Below, one piece after another: positions 12,340-22,950 of a stretch of DNA of 64,000 nucleotides. Position 1 is the stretch's first letter; every line of letters begins with the position of its first letter. The DNA is from Metarhizium brunneum (Eukaryota; Ascomycota; Sordariomycetes; Hypocreales; Clavicipitaceae), in the NCBI RefSeq assembly GCF_013426205.1, contig NC_089427.1, positions 1 through 64,000 of the forward strand. Direction: 5' to 3'. A program made the position numbers and the translations under genes. The notes beneath the pieces were generated by a model, which was not told where the DNA came from, made no database searches, and saw only the letters and a list, made by a program, of their open reading frames with translations.

Positions 12340-14750
12340 TTATAACGTGACAGGTTGTAACGGGCTGAGCCCGATATAGCTTGGTTTACACTCTCTCGCC
12401 TTCGGGCCCCGGCCACGCATAAGCCCCATTATTCGCACGTTTACCATCCCCAGAACATCCAAATAGAGTTGTTGAGCCGGCATTGTTTCGCCATTCTCCT
12501 CGCCGGCAAGGAAACCGGGTTGACTAGCGGTAATGCTCTCTTGCTCCGATCCCGTCCACAGACCGGACATGGGCTCAAAAAGCGGCCTATGCAGCAACTT
12601 GTTGTTGGGCTTGTCAACTGCTTTCCTGAATGAACAATACATCTCCTCGGCATATATATATGTTGTTCGAAGAATATCGAGGAGAGTCATGCACAAGCGC
12701 AAGTTATACTCCCCTGATTGCCTTATAAGTTGGTTCGTAGACGCCAGGTCGGCGAGGTAGATTTGCATTGAAGGCATAATCGCAATAACACTGTAGTCTG
12801 GTCAATTACTCACTCCCTACTTTTTATATAATGGATGAAGGGAGTAGTTGAATTGTTACGTAAGCATGTGAATATTTCCAGTGAGGCCCTCCCCAATCAT
12901 CGTGTTAATCAGGTGCGTAGTGCGAAGTGCTGCCGCACGCGATTTTTGGAAGCACAGCTTCCAGAGTTAGCTTTGGTGCTCCTCTGACTGGTAATCTTGC
13001 AGGCCCTGGACGTGCGGGTGGTACAAGGCAATCACGGTTGTTCTGTAATGGAAAATTAGTACCGAGATTGGGGCGGCTGTGGCGGAAAACGGCATACTCG
13101 CGATAAAGTCGAAGCTGGTACAGATGCACCTTTATAAGCTCGCTCCCAAGACTCTCATCGGATAATTCGCATAGATGCGCCCCAACATCGTCCTCGGTGT
13201 AGTTTATTGGTTGCTGTGTCGGCCTCGAGGACTCTGACGCGTACAACTTGGATAAAATATCGCCTAGAGTAAGTGAGATTCTGACGAGGTATAACCACAT
13301 ACTAACTAGATCGTCAATTTCCCGAGGTAGATATTTATGATACCTTTCGTCGAAAATGTCGATGCAGATGGATGCGACTTCGACTTGGGTTGGAACGGTT
13401 GTTGATACTTCATCCAGCTGTATTCGCATCGGGCGATTATAGGCGAGGGAGAGCCACGCTTCGCGGCAGTAAATACTCCACCAAAGTTGTGCCCACTGGC
13501 GTGAATGGCAGGTTGGACAAGTCTGTAATTCGCAGGGTGAGAGGCGATGAAGGCCAGCACCATAAGCCAGATTAATAGCAATGCCTATCCAATACCACGG
13601 TCCTCTATCAGCATTAATGCCTCCAAGGTGGTAGCTCATCAGGTACGTGGACTGAATAATAGTCATCGTCTCCTTCTCGTATTCCAAGTCGTACAATGCC
13701 TTTCCATGTTAGCTATTTCTAGTTACGCGTAGGTAATGACACGTCGGCGGTCGCACCATGGCCCGTTCGGACGCTTCTGCCTTGAGCTCTGCTTTCGTGA
13801 ACCCGAGCTCCCCGGTCAGCAGCTTCTCGTCAACAAACTACAAGGGTGTTAGTCCATGGTTTATGTTCCTGAAATGGCAAAAGGATTAGCTCACATTCCC
13901 TGCCGCGGCAAACATACTCCAAAGTAATAAGAAACTTGGCCGTCCAGTTATATATTGATATAAAAGGTCAGGGACGTTGATAATCGGCGCAAAGGGATGT
14001 ATATAGTGAAAATAAGTGCGAATCAACATGTCTTGCATCTCCCGTGATGGTAAGCTAAAGCAGCCTTTTTGCCGCAAATAGGTGAAGTCTTCGGGGTCAA
14101 TTGCCGTGTTATTTGACACGAGTAGGAAAGTGTGCCCGAGAGATATAAAGTGATCATGAGGGCAAATATTCTTAGATAAAGCAGGAGATTCTCCTTTGTC
14201 ACCTAAAAAAAACATATTATAAGTCATGGAATTTCAAGGTTTGAGGTTAAACAGACATGTCGTACTGATGTAATACTTATGAGTTCTAATGGTCATATTA
14301 TTTCTCGAAGGCTCCGATGCAATACCAGTCTCTATACAAGTCACGCCGTTTGCCATCTTATTGGTCTGAAGACTTGTATTACATAGCTGCTTGGAAACGC
14401 CGCGGTCCCCTTCATAACCGCAGTTGCTTTGTCCTTGTGATAGAAATGCCGTGGGGCCCTGTTGGCAGTCAGGCGTGATGGACAGTTGATATGGATTTCT
14501 ACATTAAATTAGCCGCACTTAATCTTGGAACCAAGATGCATAAACGACGGTCGAATAGGTACATTCGTCTTTTCCTCTGTGTAGTCTCGCATATAACACC
14601 ATCTACAGCACAATTGCCGCATGGTATACCCGATAACGAGATATCACATCGCACCTTTCGGCAGCGGCAATATTTGCAAGCCACAGGAGCCCGTGAATAG
14701 AACCGGCGAGGCATTGAAGGTGACGTGGATTGACCTCGGGCAGTTGTCAT
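12340..14750 (-). CDS. Zn2Cys6 fungal transcription factor with fungal_trans middle domain
   Basis: Start ATG at 14748-14750. Exon 1 encodes a binuclear zinc cluster: ACKYCRCRKVRCD, then PCGNC and six-cysteine spacing completed by ICE, with an Arg/Lys tail. After an intron starting near 14555, an open exon (about 14503-14275) is followed by one from the AG near 14217, with FHYIHPFAPIINVPDLLYQY and ending in FAAAGN. Further exons hold the fungal-specific factor domain: ALYDLEYEKETMTIIQSTYL, then WAQLWWSIYCREAWLSL. A clear intron GTAACA...CTACAG (about 12790-12850) joins HMLT to VIAIMPSMQIYLADLAS. Near 12960-13030 the frame must change; a 67-nt GT/AG intron fits, but a frameshift is the alternative. 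The C-terminal part carries LRLCMTLLDILRTTYIYAEEM. Nuclear regulator, targets unknown; probably intact. Confidence 0.75.
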
Positions 14751-15890
14751 GAATGATTTGTTTACCTAGCGTGCAGTACGCAATAGAAGATGGAAAGACA
14801 GAGAATCGATATCGGATACTGTTGGATACTGATTGTTATATCCCACGTTTTCAAATAATCCAAAAGCGAGGCAATTATTCCCAAATACCGTGCAGTCTGA
14901 TTCAGCAGCTCGACGTGGTTGCATAGCCTAACGAGGCTGTGCTCGGACACCATCTACCGCTCGGAATTGCGCAGTGACCTCGTCTCAGTTGGGAATCCTC
15001 ATAAAAGCCAATCGAATTACCATGTGTCGCGCTGAACAAATATCCCAAGTTTGGTCACTATCCCGGAGATTTATCATGGTTTGTCCGAATTTATGCACTA
15101 TGCCCCCCCCCCCCCCCCGACGTTGTACCCGGTTGACCAGATAGCAGGATCCACATGCATGAGGACACCATCACGCGGGTTAGGGTTTAGATGGAATAGA
15201 AAAGGATATTTGGGAGCAGTGGGCAAGGCAGCGCCCTCATGTCATTTATAGCCGATGCTCTATATCTCCATCTCACGTTCCATGTCGGAGGGCCGCCCAG
15301 TGTCAGAAACCCGTGGATGTAAGTTGGCACACCCAGGCGAGCCTTTCTTCTTGTTAGAACCAGAGGCCCCTGTGCCGGACGCCAGGTTCAATGATATGAA
15401 AACCAACATTGAAACTTTAGACTTGGGCACGTGGCCATGGGGGCCGGTCTGTGTCTCTCAGAATGTAACTCAAGTCGGAGGAATGCAGTGGTCGACGTCG
15501 AAACACAAAAAGACAGGACTCCTCTTGACTTGATTAGTTTGATGCGGGGTAGAAGGACAATCTGCTACCCCGCAATATCTAGTCAGGCCAGGCTCATTTC
15601 TGGGGATTTACCGCCAGCGACGCTACCAGAGGGGTTCTGGTGTTACCCCAAATGCTGTCCACACAATCCGTCAATCCGATGAAGCGTTTACCCTTGGTGG
15701 GCTATAAATTCCCAACAAATCCTCGGTCATATTCGAGTGTCTCTATAAGCTATAGCTTTCTATACAAGTGCGGTTTACCTACCTTGTAGGCCTTTTCTTG
15801 TTTATTATCTTATCCCGCCTTTAATTTTATTTGGCTTCCCAGGACTTGCTTCGTTTATATATCTACGTGTATATATTGCAATAACTAAAC
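14751..15890. other. Intergenic, divergent promoters, contains a poly-C tract
   Basis: Separates the divergently transcribed Zn2Cys6 gene and a small secreted-protein gene. A 17-base C homopolymer sits at 15102-15118. GGGCTATAAATTCCC near 15700 is a TATA-like site about 185 bp before the ATG at 15891. Short open frames here show no family features. Confidence 0.45.
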
Positions 15891-16620
15891 ATGAGAATCC
15901 CGTATATTTTGGGCATACTCTGTTGTTGTATAGGTATGCGATTATTTGCCCTTTGTACGCATAGCCGAACCAAGCTAATAAAACAAGGAGTAACCATCGC
16001 GCAAAGTCTTTCGGGAAGCGCTAGTCAGAGGTCCGGGATTGTATTGAAGGCCTTGAAAAACTTGCAGAATGATACCACGAAGGATATGGAGATTATTAGT
16101 ATGGTCATCAGAGCTACTTCAACTTGTACACGACCCGGCTAACAATAACACAGGGTCCGCTATATCATCTCTAAAGGCCCAATCCATAGAAACGCGAAAT
16201 GCGTCATCCGTAAAAGTTGTCAACGATGCCTTTAATCGGATTATAGCGTCTGTGAACCACACCACTCACGAACTTGCCTCTGGGTCTCAACTTCCGAAGA
16301 GACAAGTGTCTGGTTTTCCACCTCTCCAAGATGCGTCGGCTATTGCCAAGGTTCTGATCGATATTACGACAAATATCGCTTCACTGTTTGTCGAGGCTTT
16401 GGATGTTTTCAATCAATGTAAGAGCACTAAATACGGGATGGCTGTGGAATATGACTGACAAGTTGAAGCGAGCATTCTTATTGCAATTGGCACCGTGATA
16501 GGGAAGGCTTTGCTTGGTCTGCTCGATGTTGTTGGCGTCATCATTCGAGATGTTCCCGGTATTCAGCAGGCTATTCAACTCGTAGTAGGCATTCTCAAAA
16601 AGGTGCTTGCCTTCAACTAG
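15891..16620 (+). CDS. Small secreted hydrophobic protein, four exons
   Basis: Four exons fit one frame: 15891-15933, 15988-16098, 16154-16417 and 16469-16620, with introns bearing GTATGC, GTATGG and GTAAGA donors, and CTAAC or CTGAC branch-like sites before AG. The product is 189 aa. It starts with a signal peptide (MRIPYILGILCCCIGVTIAQ, cleavage likely after TIA), then an amphipathic helical region with Asn-X-Ser/Thr sites, a KR pair (LPKRQ), and a strongly hydrophobic C-terminal part (GKALLGLLDVVGVIIRDVPG). No cysteine pattern after the signal. The family is not recognised; HsbA-like cell-wall proteins have a similar size and helix content but I cannot claim homology. The first intron is 54 nt and in frame, so retention would keep the frame open. 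Confidence 0.65.
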
Positions 16621-17740
16621 TAACTGCATGACCATGTTGTTCATTGCCAGTCGCCTGCTCGGCCTCTTGGATCACAACACTACAACACTGACGGACTGGA
16701 ATCTGTGTGGCTCGCCTTGCGATGGACTGTCTGACCAGCGCTTACAGCGGGTTGTCTCTTGTGTTCTGATTTTCGTTTGTTTTATTCTTTTTTCCCCTTC
16801 AGATACTCCCAGTAGTCACGTAACCAGCTGTCAATACACTCGATTGAATCCTCACACTCAGCCTCTGCTTATCAAGTCATGTTGAAGGGACGCCTGCAGA
16901 ACTTGGCAGCGAAGGAGAAGTAGTAGCGTCGGCATCGAGCCGAGAGTTGATAAGTGCAACTGCATTAGGGGATGCTCTGGTGTAGGGTCTGGTGTGCTTC
17001 TATTGCATCACACGTGTGAGGCAACTGGCCCTCCTTTACATTGTACATGGCCAGCAACGTTACATATCCCACTATTCTTCGATGCCCAGACATGTGATGA
17101 TAATAGAGTTTTGAGAAAGACCCGCTACACTGGAAGATGCAGGGCATTGACCCTGAACGAGAAGTAACTCCGGGACACAAACTCCACACCCATCCATGGA
17201 CGCCGCATTGTTCAGAGAGTCTGTGCACACATTGTCTACCCTGAAGAAATTCTCCTGGGTGGAAACTGCCAAACCAAACCAGCGGTGATGGGGCCACTTT
17301 TATCTGCCAGGCAGCGAGCGGCAGGACAGGTTTTGAAGAAGACATTTCCATCGCATCTGTTATTGCCCTGTAGCTGACAGTGTAAATACCTCTTCTGTAT
17401 TGTTAAACGTGGGTCATATCTCCCCAAGTCCTCAAGCAACTGATGTAGAGCCATACATGCTAATTCGACAGGTTTACATACAATTCAACACATCACACAA
17501 CACCACAGTTAGGATAAATGAGAAACGGTTGGCAGGACATGCCCCAGTCCGTGGGCTAACGAGAGACTCTTGATTTGAACGTTTGAACGTGGCACAGCAA
17601 TCACGCGAGAACTACATGCTTTGAAATCAACTGTATTGTCATGACAACAGCTTCCTTCCGGGATGAGTGACATGTGGTGTTGGCACAGGTTTGCCCAATA
17701 TACCCAGAACCGACGAATTGAACCCATTCCAGACTGCGCT
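16621..17740. other. Intergenic; possible decayed Cys-rich coding remnant
   Basis: On the minus strand, 17072-17454 contains cysteine-containing peptide pieces in two frames (NNRCDGNVFFKTCPAARCLA, then DGCGVCVPELLLVQGQC) that would need a frame change to join. They could be the relic of a small secreted protein or coincidence. No intact gene seen. The rest is the 3' flank of the lipase gene. Confidence 0.25.
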
Positions 17741-19114
17741 TTATCCAAACAGAAGAGGCCCGACGGGCTTGCCCAACAAATCAAGCAGTAGCTTCACTAT
17801 ATATCCGGGGACAACCTGAACAGTGGCAGGATCAATCAGCGATGTCAAGACAGTCTTGGTGGAGCATCCAGGCTGCGGGCTTTTGCCATTCATGACATTT
17901 TTGAGCCAAGACAAGGCCTTGGGTGCACCGACAACGGCACAGCTGCCATGCTCAGATGCAAGATCCCTCTGATACTCTATCGTCACGCCTTGGGCACAGT
18001 ACTTCTTCACCAAAGCATCTGTATCCTCAACAGGGCTAACCTCGTCCAAGACAGATTTGTACCAGAAAAAGGGTATCTTGGGTGTTGCCCGCCCCAGGGC
18101 ATTCTCGCCGAGGATCCGGACCGCGATCGGATTAGTCTGAACGAGATTTCGGTCATCCAGCATGCCAATGACGTCTTGAAATAAAAAGTCGGCTGCATCC
18201 GCCACCAAACACTGGTTCAGGACGGCGTGAAATTTATCCACAAACTGCGGCTTGAGATGCTGGTCCAACACTTGCTGTATCTCCGGATATTGAGCGGCCA
18301 GGCCGAGGATCCCTGCAGGTATAAAGCCGGTAAAGGGGCCGCCGTTGATTGTTGTGAGCGCGGTGGTGATGTTAGGGATGGTGCCTCCCACCGCTGCCCC
18401 GGCTATGCGCAGTTCCGGAGCGTAGGTTGGCTGCAACTCGGCTGCCCAATTTGTGGCAAGAGAGCCACCGGAATATCCCCACATTCCAATCTTGAGGTTG
18501 GAGCTGTTTGCCATGATGCCGGTGAAGGACGCGGAATTCAGGGCTGCCCGAATACCATCCAGGGTTGCGTATCCCGCGAGCTTATTCGCGAGATATGCTC
18601 CCTTGGATCCCTGAAAATCCGGTATGATGACCACCCAACCTTGTTGCAGGGCAGCCTCAACAAGTAGTAGCTCAGCTTGTGTGACGAGTGTGCCCAGCAG
18701 AGGTCCAGTAGCGGACTTGAGCTGGAGGGCATAGGATGGCGCGCAGTTAATTGACGCCGCATCTTCGGCGATCTGGTAGGAGAGTATCTTGCTGGTGTCC
18801 GCGTTGTGAGGCATCAGAACAGTAAGAACTGTGGCGGTAGCGGCCCCCAGGCTGTCAGTGGTGCGATAGAGTATTTGGTGAGAGGCCTTGAGATTAAGAG
18901 CCGCGACACTGAAAGCAGCAATGGGAGAAGGAGGAGCCCGGTGCTTTAAAATTGTACCGGGCTTTATTGCGTCAAGACCATCTGGAACAGCATAAAACGG
19001 GTCTTGACTCGGTTGGAGCAGGTCCGACCTGACAGATGGATTTCGTGGAACTGTGCCGCCAACAGCCGTCACGATCAGATTGGCAACCATATAAAATAAC
19101 AGCAAGTAGTTCAT
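17741..19114 (-). CDS. Secretory lipase (LIP family, alpha/beta hydrolase)
   Basis: Intron-free frame of 457 codons starting at ATG 19112-19114; longer upstream readings would start at non-ATG codons and dilute the signal peptide (MNYLLLFYMVANLIVTAVGG). The body is a Candida-LIP-type secreted lipase: the nucleophile elbow GYSGGSLATNWAAE places the catalytic Ser at about residue 215, with an acid candidate in LDEVSPVEDTDALVKKY and the His in ASEHGSCAVVG. The length matches the family (about 450 aa). It should hydrolyse extracellular triacylglycerols. No lesion was seen, in contrast to many neighbours. It ends in TAA at 17741-17743. Confidence 0.9.
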   Translation of the reverse strand: MNYLLLFYMVANLIVTAVGGTVPRNPSVRSDLLQPSQDPFYAVPDGLDAIKPGTILKHRAPPSPIAAFSVAALNLKASHQILYRTTDSLGAATATVLTVLMPHNADTSKILSYQIAEDAASINCAPSYALQLKSATGPLLGTLVTQAELLLVEAALQQGWVVIIPDFQGSKGAYLANKLAGYATLDGIRAALNSASFTGIMANSSNLKIGMWGYSGGSLATNWAAELQPTYAPELRIAGAAVGGTIPNITTALTTINGGPFTGFIPAGILGLAAQYPEIQQVLDQHLKPQFVDKFHAVLNQCLVADAADFLFQDVIGMLDDRNLVQTNPIAVRILGENALGRATPKIPFFWYKSVLDEVSPVEDTDALVKKYCAQGVTIEYQRDLASEHGSCAVVGAPKALSWLKNVMNGKSPQPGCSTKTVLTSLIDPATVQVVPGYIVKLLLDLLGKPVGPLLFG

Positions 19115-20434
19115 CTTGAATCGTGTCAACTGTGGCAAGAGAGCTTCTATTGCCCGAGATTGAGAGAGAAGATTCACTCCAAAGCTTTTGGAAAATGCCC
19201 AAGTATATTCGACGGTGCAACGCTGGGTGATGAAGAGTGTAGGGAACCATATATTTGGATCAAGGCCTGGGAAGGACAATGTTTTATTTGTGACCGACTT
19301 AAACCTAACCACGAGCTTTGATTCCTTTCCTCCTCGCCGGCCAACTTGGGCGGTCGACGTCGACCATTACGGCGACACATCCTCCGGGGCACAACCCCCA
19401 GTGAGCTAGTACACCTTTCGGCGGCTGCCACGACGGCAAACAACAAAGGTCCAGACCAGCTTAGCCGTTCTATTCGCGCTCTGTCCACTGGGTACGGTAA
19501 ATCTACCCCACCTCCGAAAATGCGGAGGTAGGATTCTTACCCCGCACGGCGGGCTCCCGGGGAAGCGGGGATACCCAGATGAAATGCTCATCCGAGCGCC
19601 GGGGGCCGAATCCAATCTTTACGGTTTATCAGCAGCAGTTAGCACTGACCACACCTCTAGAGCCCGGGTCAGATCTAGCACAGGGTCCCTGTAGATGGCA
19701 AAATCGCCGAGGTGAACACTATGAAGCCATTGGCATTGACCCTGTCCTAGCGGGTGCCGGGGGTTTCGGACGCGCTATCGGGTGGGGAGGTGACCTTGAC
19801 GGTGGTTGGAGCGCCCGTTCTCGGCTCGCACGGGTATGTCAAGGTTGAACAGCTACTAGCCTAGGACTAACTTTGATTTCAATGTTCCCTATTGATCAGG
19901 CCACCATTCTGGTCGCGCAGATGCCTGGCATTGGTATGGAGGCTGCAACGGGCTGGGCCGTGGAGATGCACTCGGCTGAGGTCGATGCAAGAACACCACC
20001 AAATGAAAGTCTCACAATCTGCCCCTGAGTGTTGGCTATGTAGACAGTAGCTAGATCCTGGAGAGCATCTGCATAGATTAGGTCACCAACCAGGCCTCGC
20101 AGATGCTTGTCATGTTTATAGTCGGCCCTTGGATGACCTTGGCTCGATGCTCAGCATTGGCATAGAGGCCATGTTTACAGCACTAACCTACATTTTGGTG
20201 CCAATTGTATCCTGTGAACTGTCGAGAGCGCGCGAGCGAGAGAGAAACGGCTCTAAAACGCAACACTCCCCGATCTTCTCCATAGCTTTTAACTCGGTGG
20301 CATTGATGCGGCCTACGTCGATAGAGTTGACGACAGGGGACTGACATCTACGAGGGCACGAGCACGATATCGTAACGCAAAGATTGCAAATCTACCAGAC
20401 AACTTTTGTCACCACCATCTAACCACAAGTCATG
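19115..20434. other. Intergenic / unassigned
   Basis: About 1.3 kb upstream of the lipase. Short frames only. The minus strand around 19910-20110 has a 60-residue open piece (LIYADALQDLATVYIANTQG) of protein-like composition that I cannot assign and that may be a relic. No promoter element stands out. Confidence 0.35.
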
Positions 20435-21200
20435 TCAAGATAGCTGTCGTCTAGCAGGTATATCCTCACTCAGCTTAGTTCCCGCGTCCTCGCCTTCCTT
20501 GTCCTTCTCAAACTTGGCGGGATCCTCCAACTCCTCCAATGTCTCTGGCGATACCTCCTCTATCTATGCTCGCACCTTGGCACAGTACCCTTCCACACTG
20601 TTTCGAAATTTCTCATACGCCCAGGGGTCCGGGTTCTCCTGTGTCTTGTTCTGGACTTTGTCCTTCGGCGGTTGCTCTCCCGTTACGTTTAGACGCCAAC
20701 CGTCTAGGGCATAAAAAGCCCGACAATTGTTGCCGCAGTGGGTGCTATATGCTGACAACTTATAGGCATCACACTATAGTTGCGGTTAGCAGCCTGTATG
20801 TATTGCGCAACACAACACAACTTACTTTGTAACTTCCCACCTTCACTTTTGGGACCCTCTTCACCGGCCCTCTCGCGTCCTTCTCTACCTTGTCCACTTG
20901 AGCTTGCAGCGCGGTACAGCGTTCCTTGGCGTTTTTCAGAGAGCCCTCATCCCCCGAGGGCTCCGGATTCGTCTCCATCGTAGAACAAGCATCCAAGAGA
21001 TCGTTGAGCCCCTTTCTCCATCGCAACTCCCCATATTGGTCGCTGCGAAAAAAAAATTTGCACATCCTGTCCGATTCCGCACTAGCAGACGGAGAACCAC
21101 CTCTTAGTTGCGGGTATTCCCAACTCGCCTCAACATACTCACACGTACAAAGAAGCTTATCAATCCCTTCATTCTTAGCTGCATCCTCAATAACTTTTTT
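20435..21200 (-). pseudogene. 3' fragment of a secreted-type gene, truncated by the AT-rich island
   Basis: The minus strand reads open from the island edge (about 21200) through KNEGIDKLLCTCEYVEASW, LRWRKGLNDLLDACSTMETN and coiled-coil-prone ERCTALQAQVDKVEKDARG. It then crosses a clean intron (GTAAGT near 20827 to ATAG near 20775) into CDAYKLSAYSTHCGNNCRAF. A TAG follows VEGYCAKVRA (20564-20566), but the frame goes on in phase with an acidic tail to a TGA at 20435-20437. No start or signal peptide remains: the 5' end is lost where AT-rich repeat DNA begins. Cys-rich helical C-terminal regions of this kind occur in fungal LT-like ADP-ribosyltransferases, and one lies 1.8 kb upstream, but kinship is only a suggestion. 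Confidence 0.55.
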
Positions 21201-22830
21201 TTCCTTAAACCTTTAAATATATATAATTTATACTTTATTACTAGTAATATTAATCCCTTATAAAACTAACACTTATAATTATATATATATATTATTAAAT
21301 AATATAAATAAATTTAAAAAAAAAGAACCTTTTTTCAATATACTTTACTTTAACTTACAGTTTATTTATATAAGGTTTAATCTGGCTTTACTTAGGCTTC
21401 TACCTAGACTTAAGCTTTTAGCTTAAATTTATAATAGTTTTACCTCTTCTAAAAGGGATTTATTTAAATAAAAAATTACTAATATATTCTAAGTAGCTAG
21501 TATTATAAGCCTAAGTATTATTATAGTAAAATTGCCTATACTATCTAGAAAGTAATGCTAGCTACCTGTAATTTTATAGTTAGGTATAATTATTAATTAT
21601 ACTACTAGTAGGTTCTAGTAATAAGCTAGCCTTTTTTATTTATTTTTCTTATATTAATTTAATTTAATAAAATATAAGTTCTCTCTATAATAAGAGGGAA
21701 AATTATAATATAAAGCTACTTTTTATTAATTACTTTTATAGTATTTTTCTTAATTTTTCCTTTTATTTTTTCTTTTTTTCTTATATTTTTTATTATTTTA
21801 TTTAGTTTTTTAACTTTTTTAATATTTTTAGCTTTTAATAATATTTTTTTATTATTATTGGATTTTACGCTTGCACGATACTTGTATTATACATGTAATT
21901 TTATTTGATTATAAAGCAAATCAACCACAAATGAAAAAAAATTAATATATTTTTTTATTAATATTTTTTATAATAATAGCTTTTTTAATATTACCTTTTT
22001 AGGCTTATTAGCTTTAATTCTTAAAATTATAATAAGTAATTTACTTATATTAAGCCTATTACCTTTTTTAATACTAATTATAATTATAATAAAATTATTA
22101 ACTACTAACTAAATTTAATATTAATAAAAAGCTATAATACTTTAGGAAGTAATATAAAGCCAAAAACCTATAAGTAGCTATTTTATAAAGTAATTTATTT
22201 AAATTAGGTATAAAAAAGTAAAATAAGGTAATTATAAGAAAAATAATAAGCTTTATAAAAGTTAAGTATAAATTTTATTAATTTATATTATATTAAATTA
22301 CTTTAAGTTTTTTAAGATATAATTTATATAATTATAAGTTATTATTATTATTATATACTTTTATTAGTATATAAGGTTATAAATTACCTTTTAAGCTAGT
22401 AAATTTAATATATTATAATATATATATTATTTTTTAAATTATATATTATTATTATATTAGCTAAATATAGCTATTAATTATATTACTAGTAGATCCTAGT
22501 AATTAACTAGCCTTTTTTTTATTTTTTTTATATTAATTTAATAAAATATAAGTTAATTAAAATTTAAGAAACTTATTATATTAAACTTTTATATTAGAAA
22601 AACTTATAAAATAATAAAAAGTTAGCTTTTAGCTAAATAAACTTTTATATTTAGTAGTAAATAATATATAAACTTATAAATCAAATCAACTTGCTAGAGG
22701 CTTTTTACTATTAGTATATAAGAGTTACTTTGGAAACAAGGCTTATAGGTTAAAAACTCCTATTTTTTATATATAAAGGGTAGAATAATATAAAGTAAGA
22801 TACTTGATAGCCCTTGCCTAAATAAGTAAC
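21201..22830. mobile_element. Second AT-rich RIP island with internal direct repeats
   Basis: The composition is the same as the subtelomeric block. A degenerate direct repeat of about 100 bp occurs at about 21580-21690 and 22455-22560; both carry ATTAATTAT, then TACTAGTAG, then TAGTAATNANCTAGCC and ATATTAATTTAAT. About 21970-22070 is the inverted copy of the repeat at 7985-8300. A short, less mutated stretch at 21861-21935 differs from its surroundings. At the right edge, about 22820, the reverse complement starts TGTTAAGATAAAGTT, a possible element end. It appears to have inserted into, and truncated, the gene fragment on its left. Confidence 0.6.
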
Positions 22831-22950
22831 TTTATCTTAACACACGTCCCCCCTCACAGGCTGACCTAGGTTGAGCATGGCCCGACTGTGAAATAGAATA
22901 AAAAAGCGAGAAAGTGTTAGAATCCATCGCGATCGGATTCAGCGCGTACT

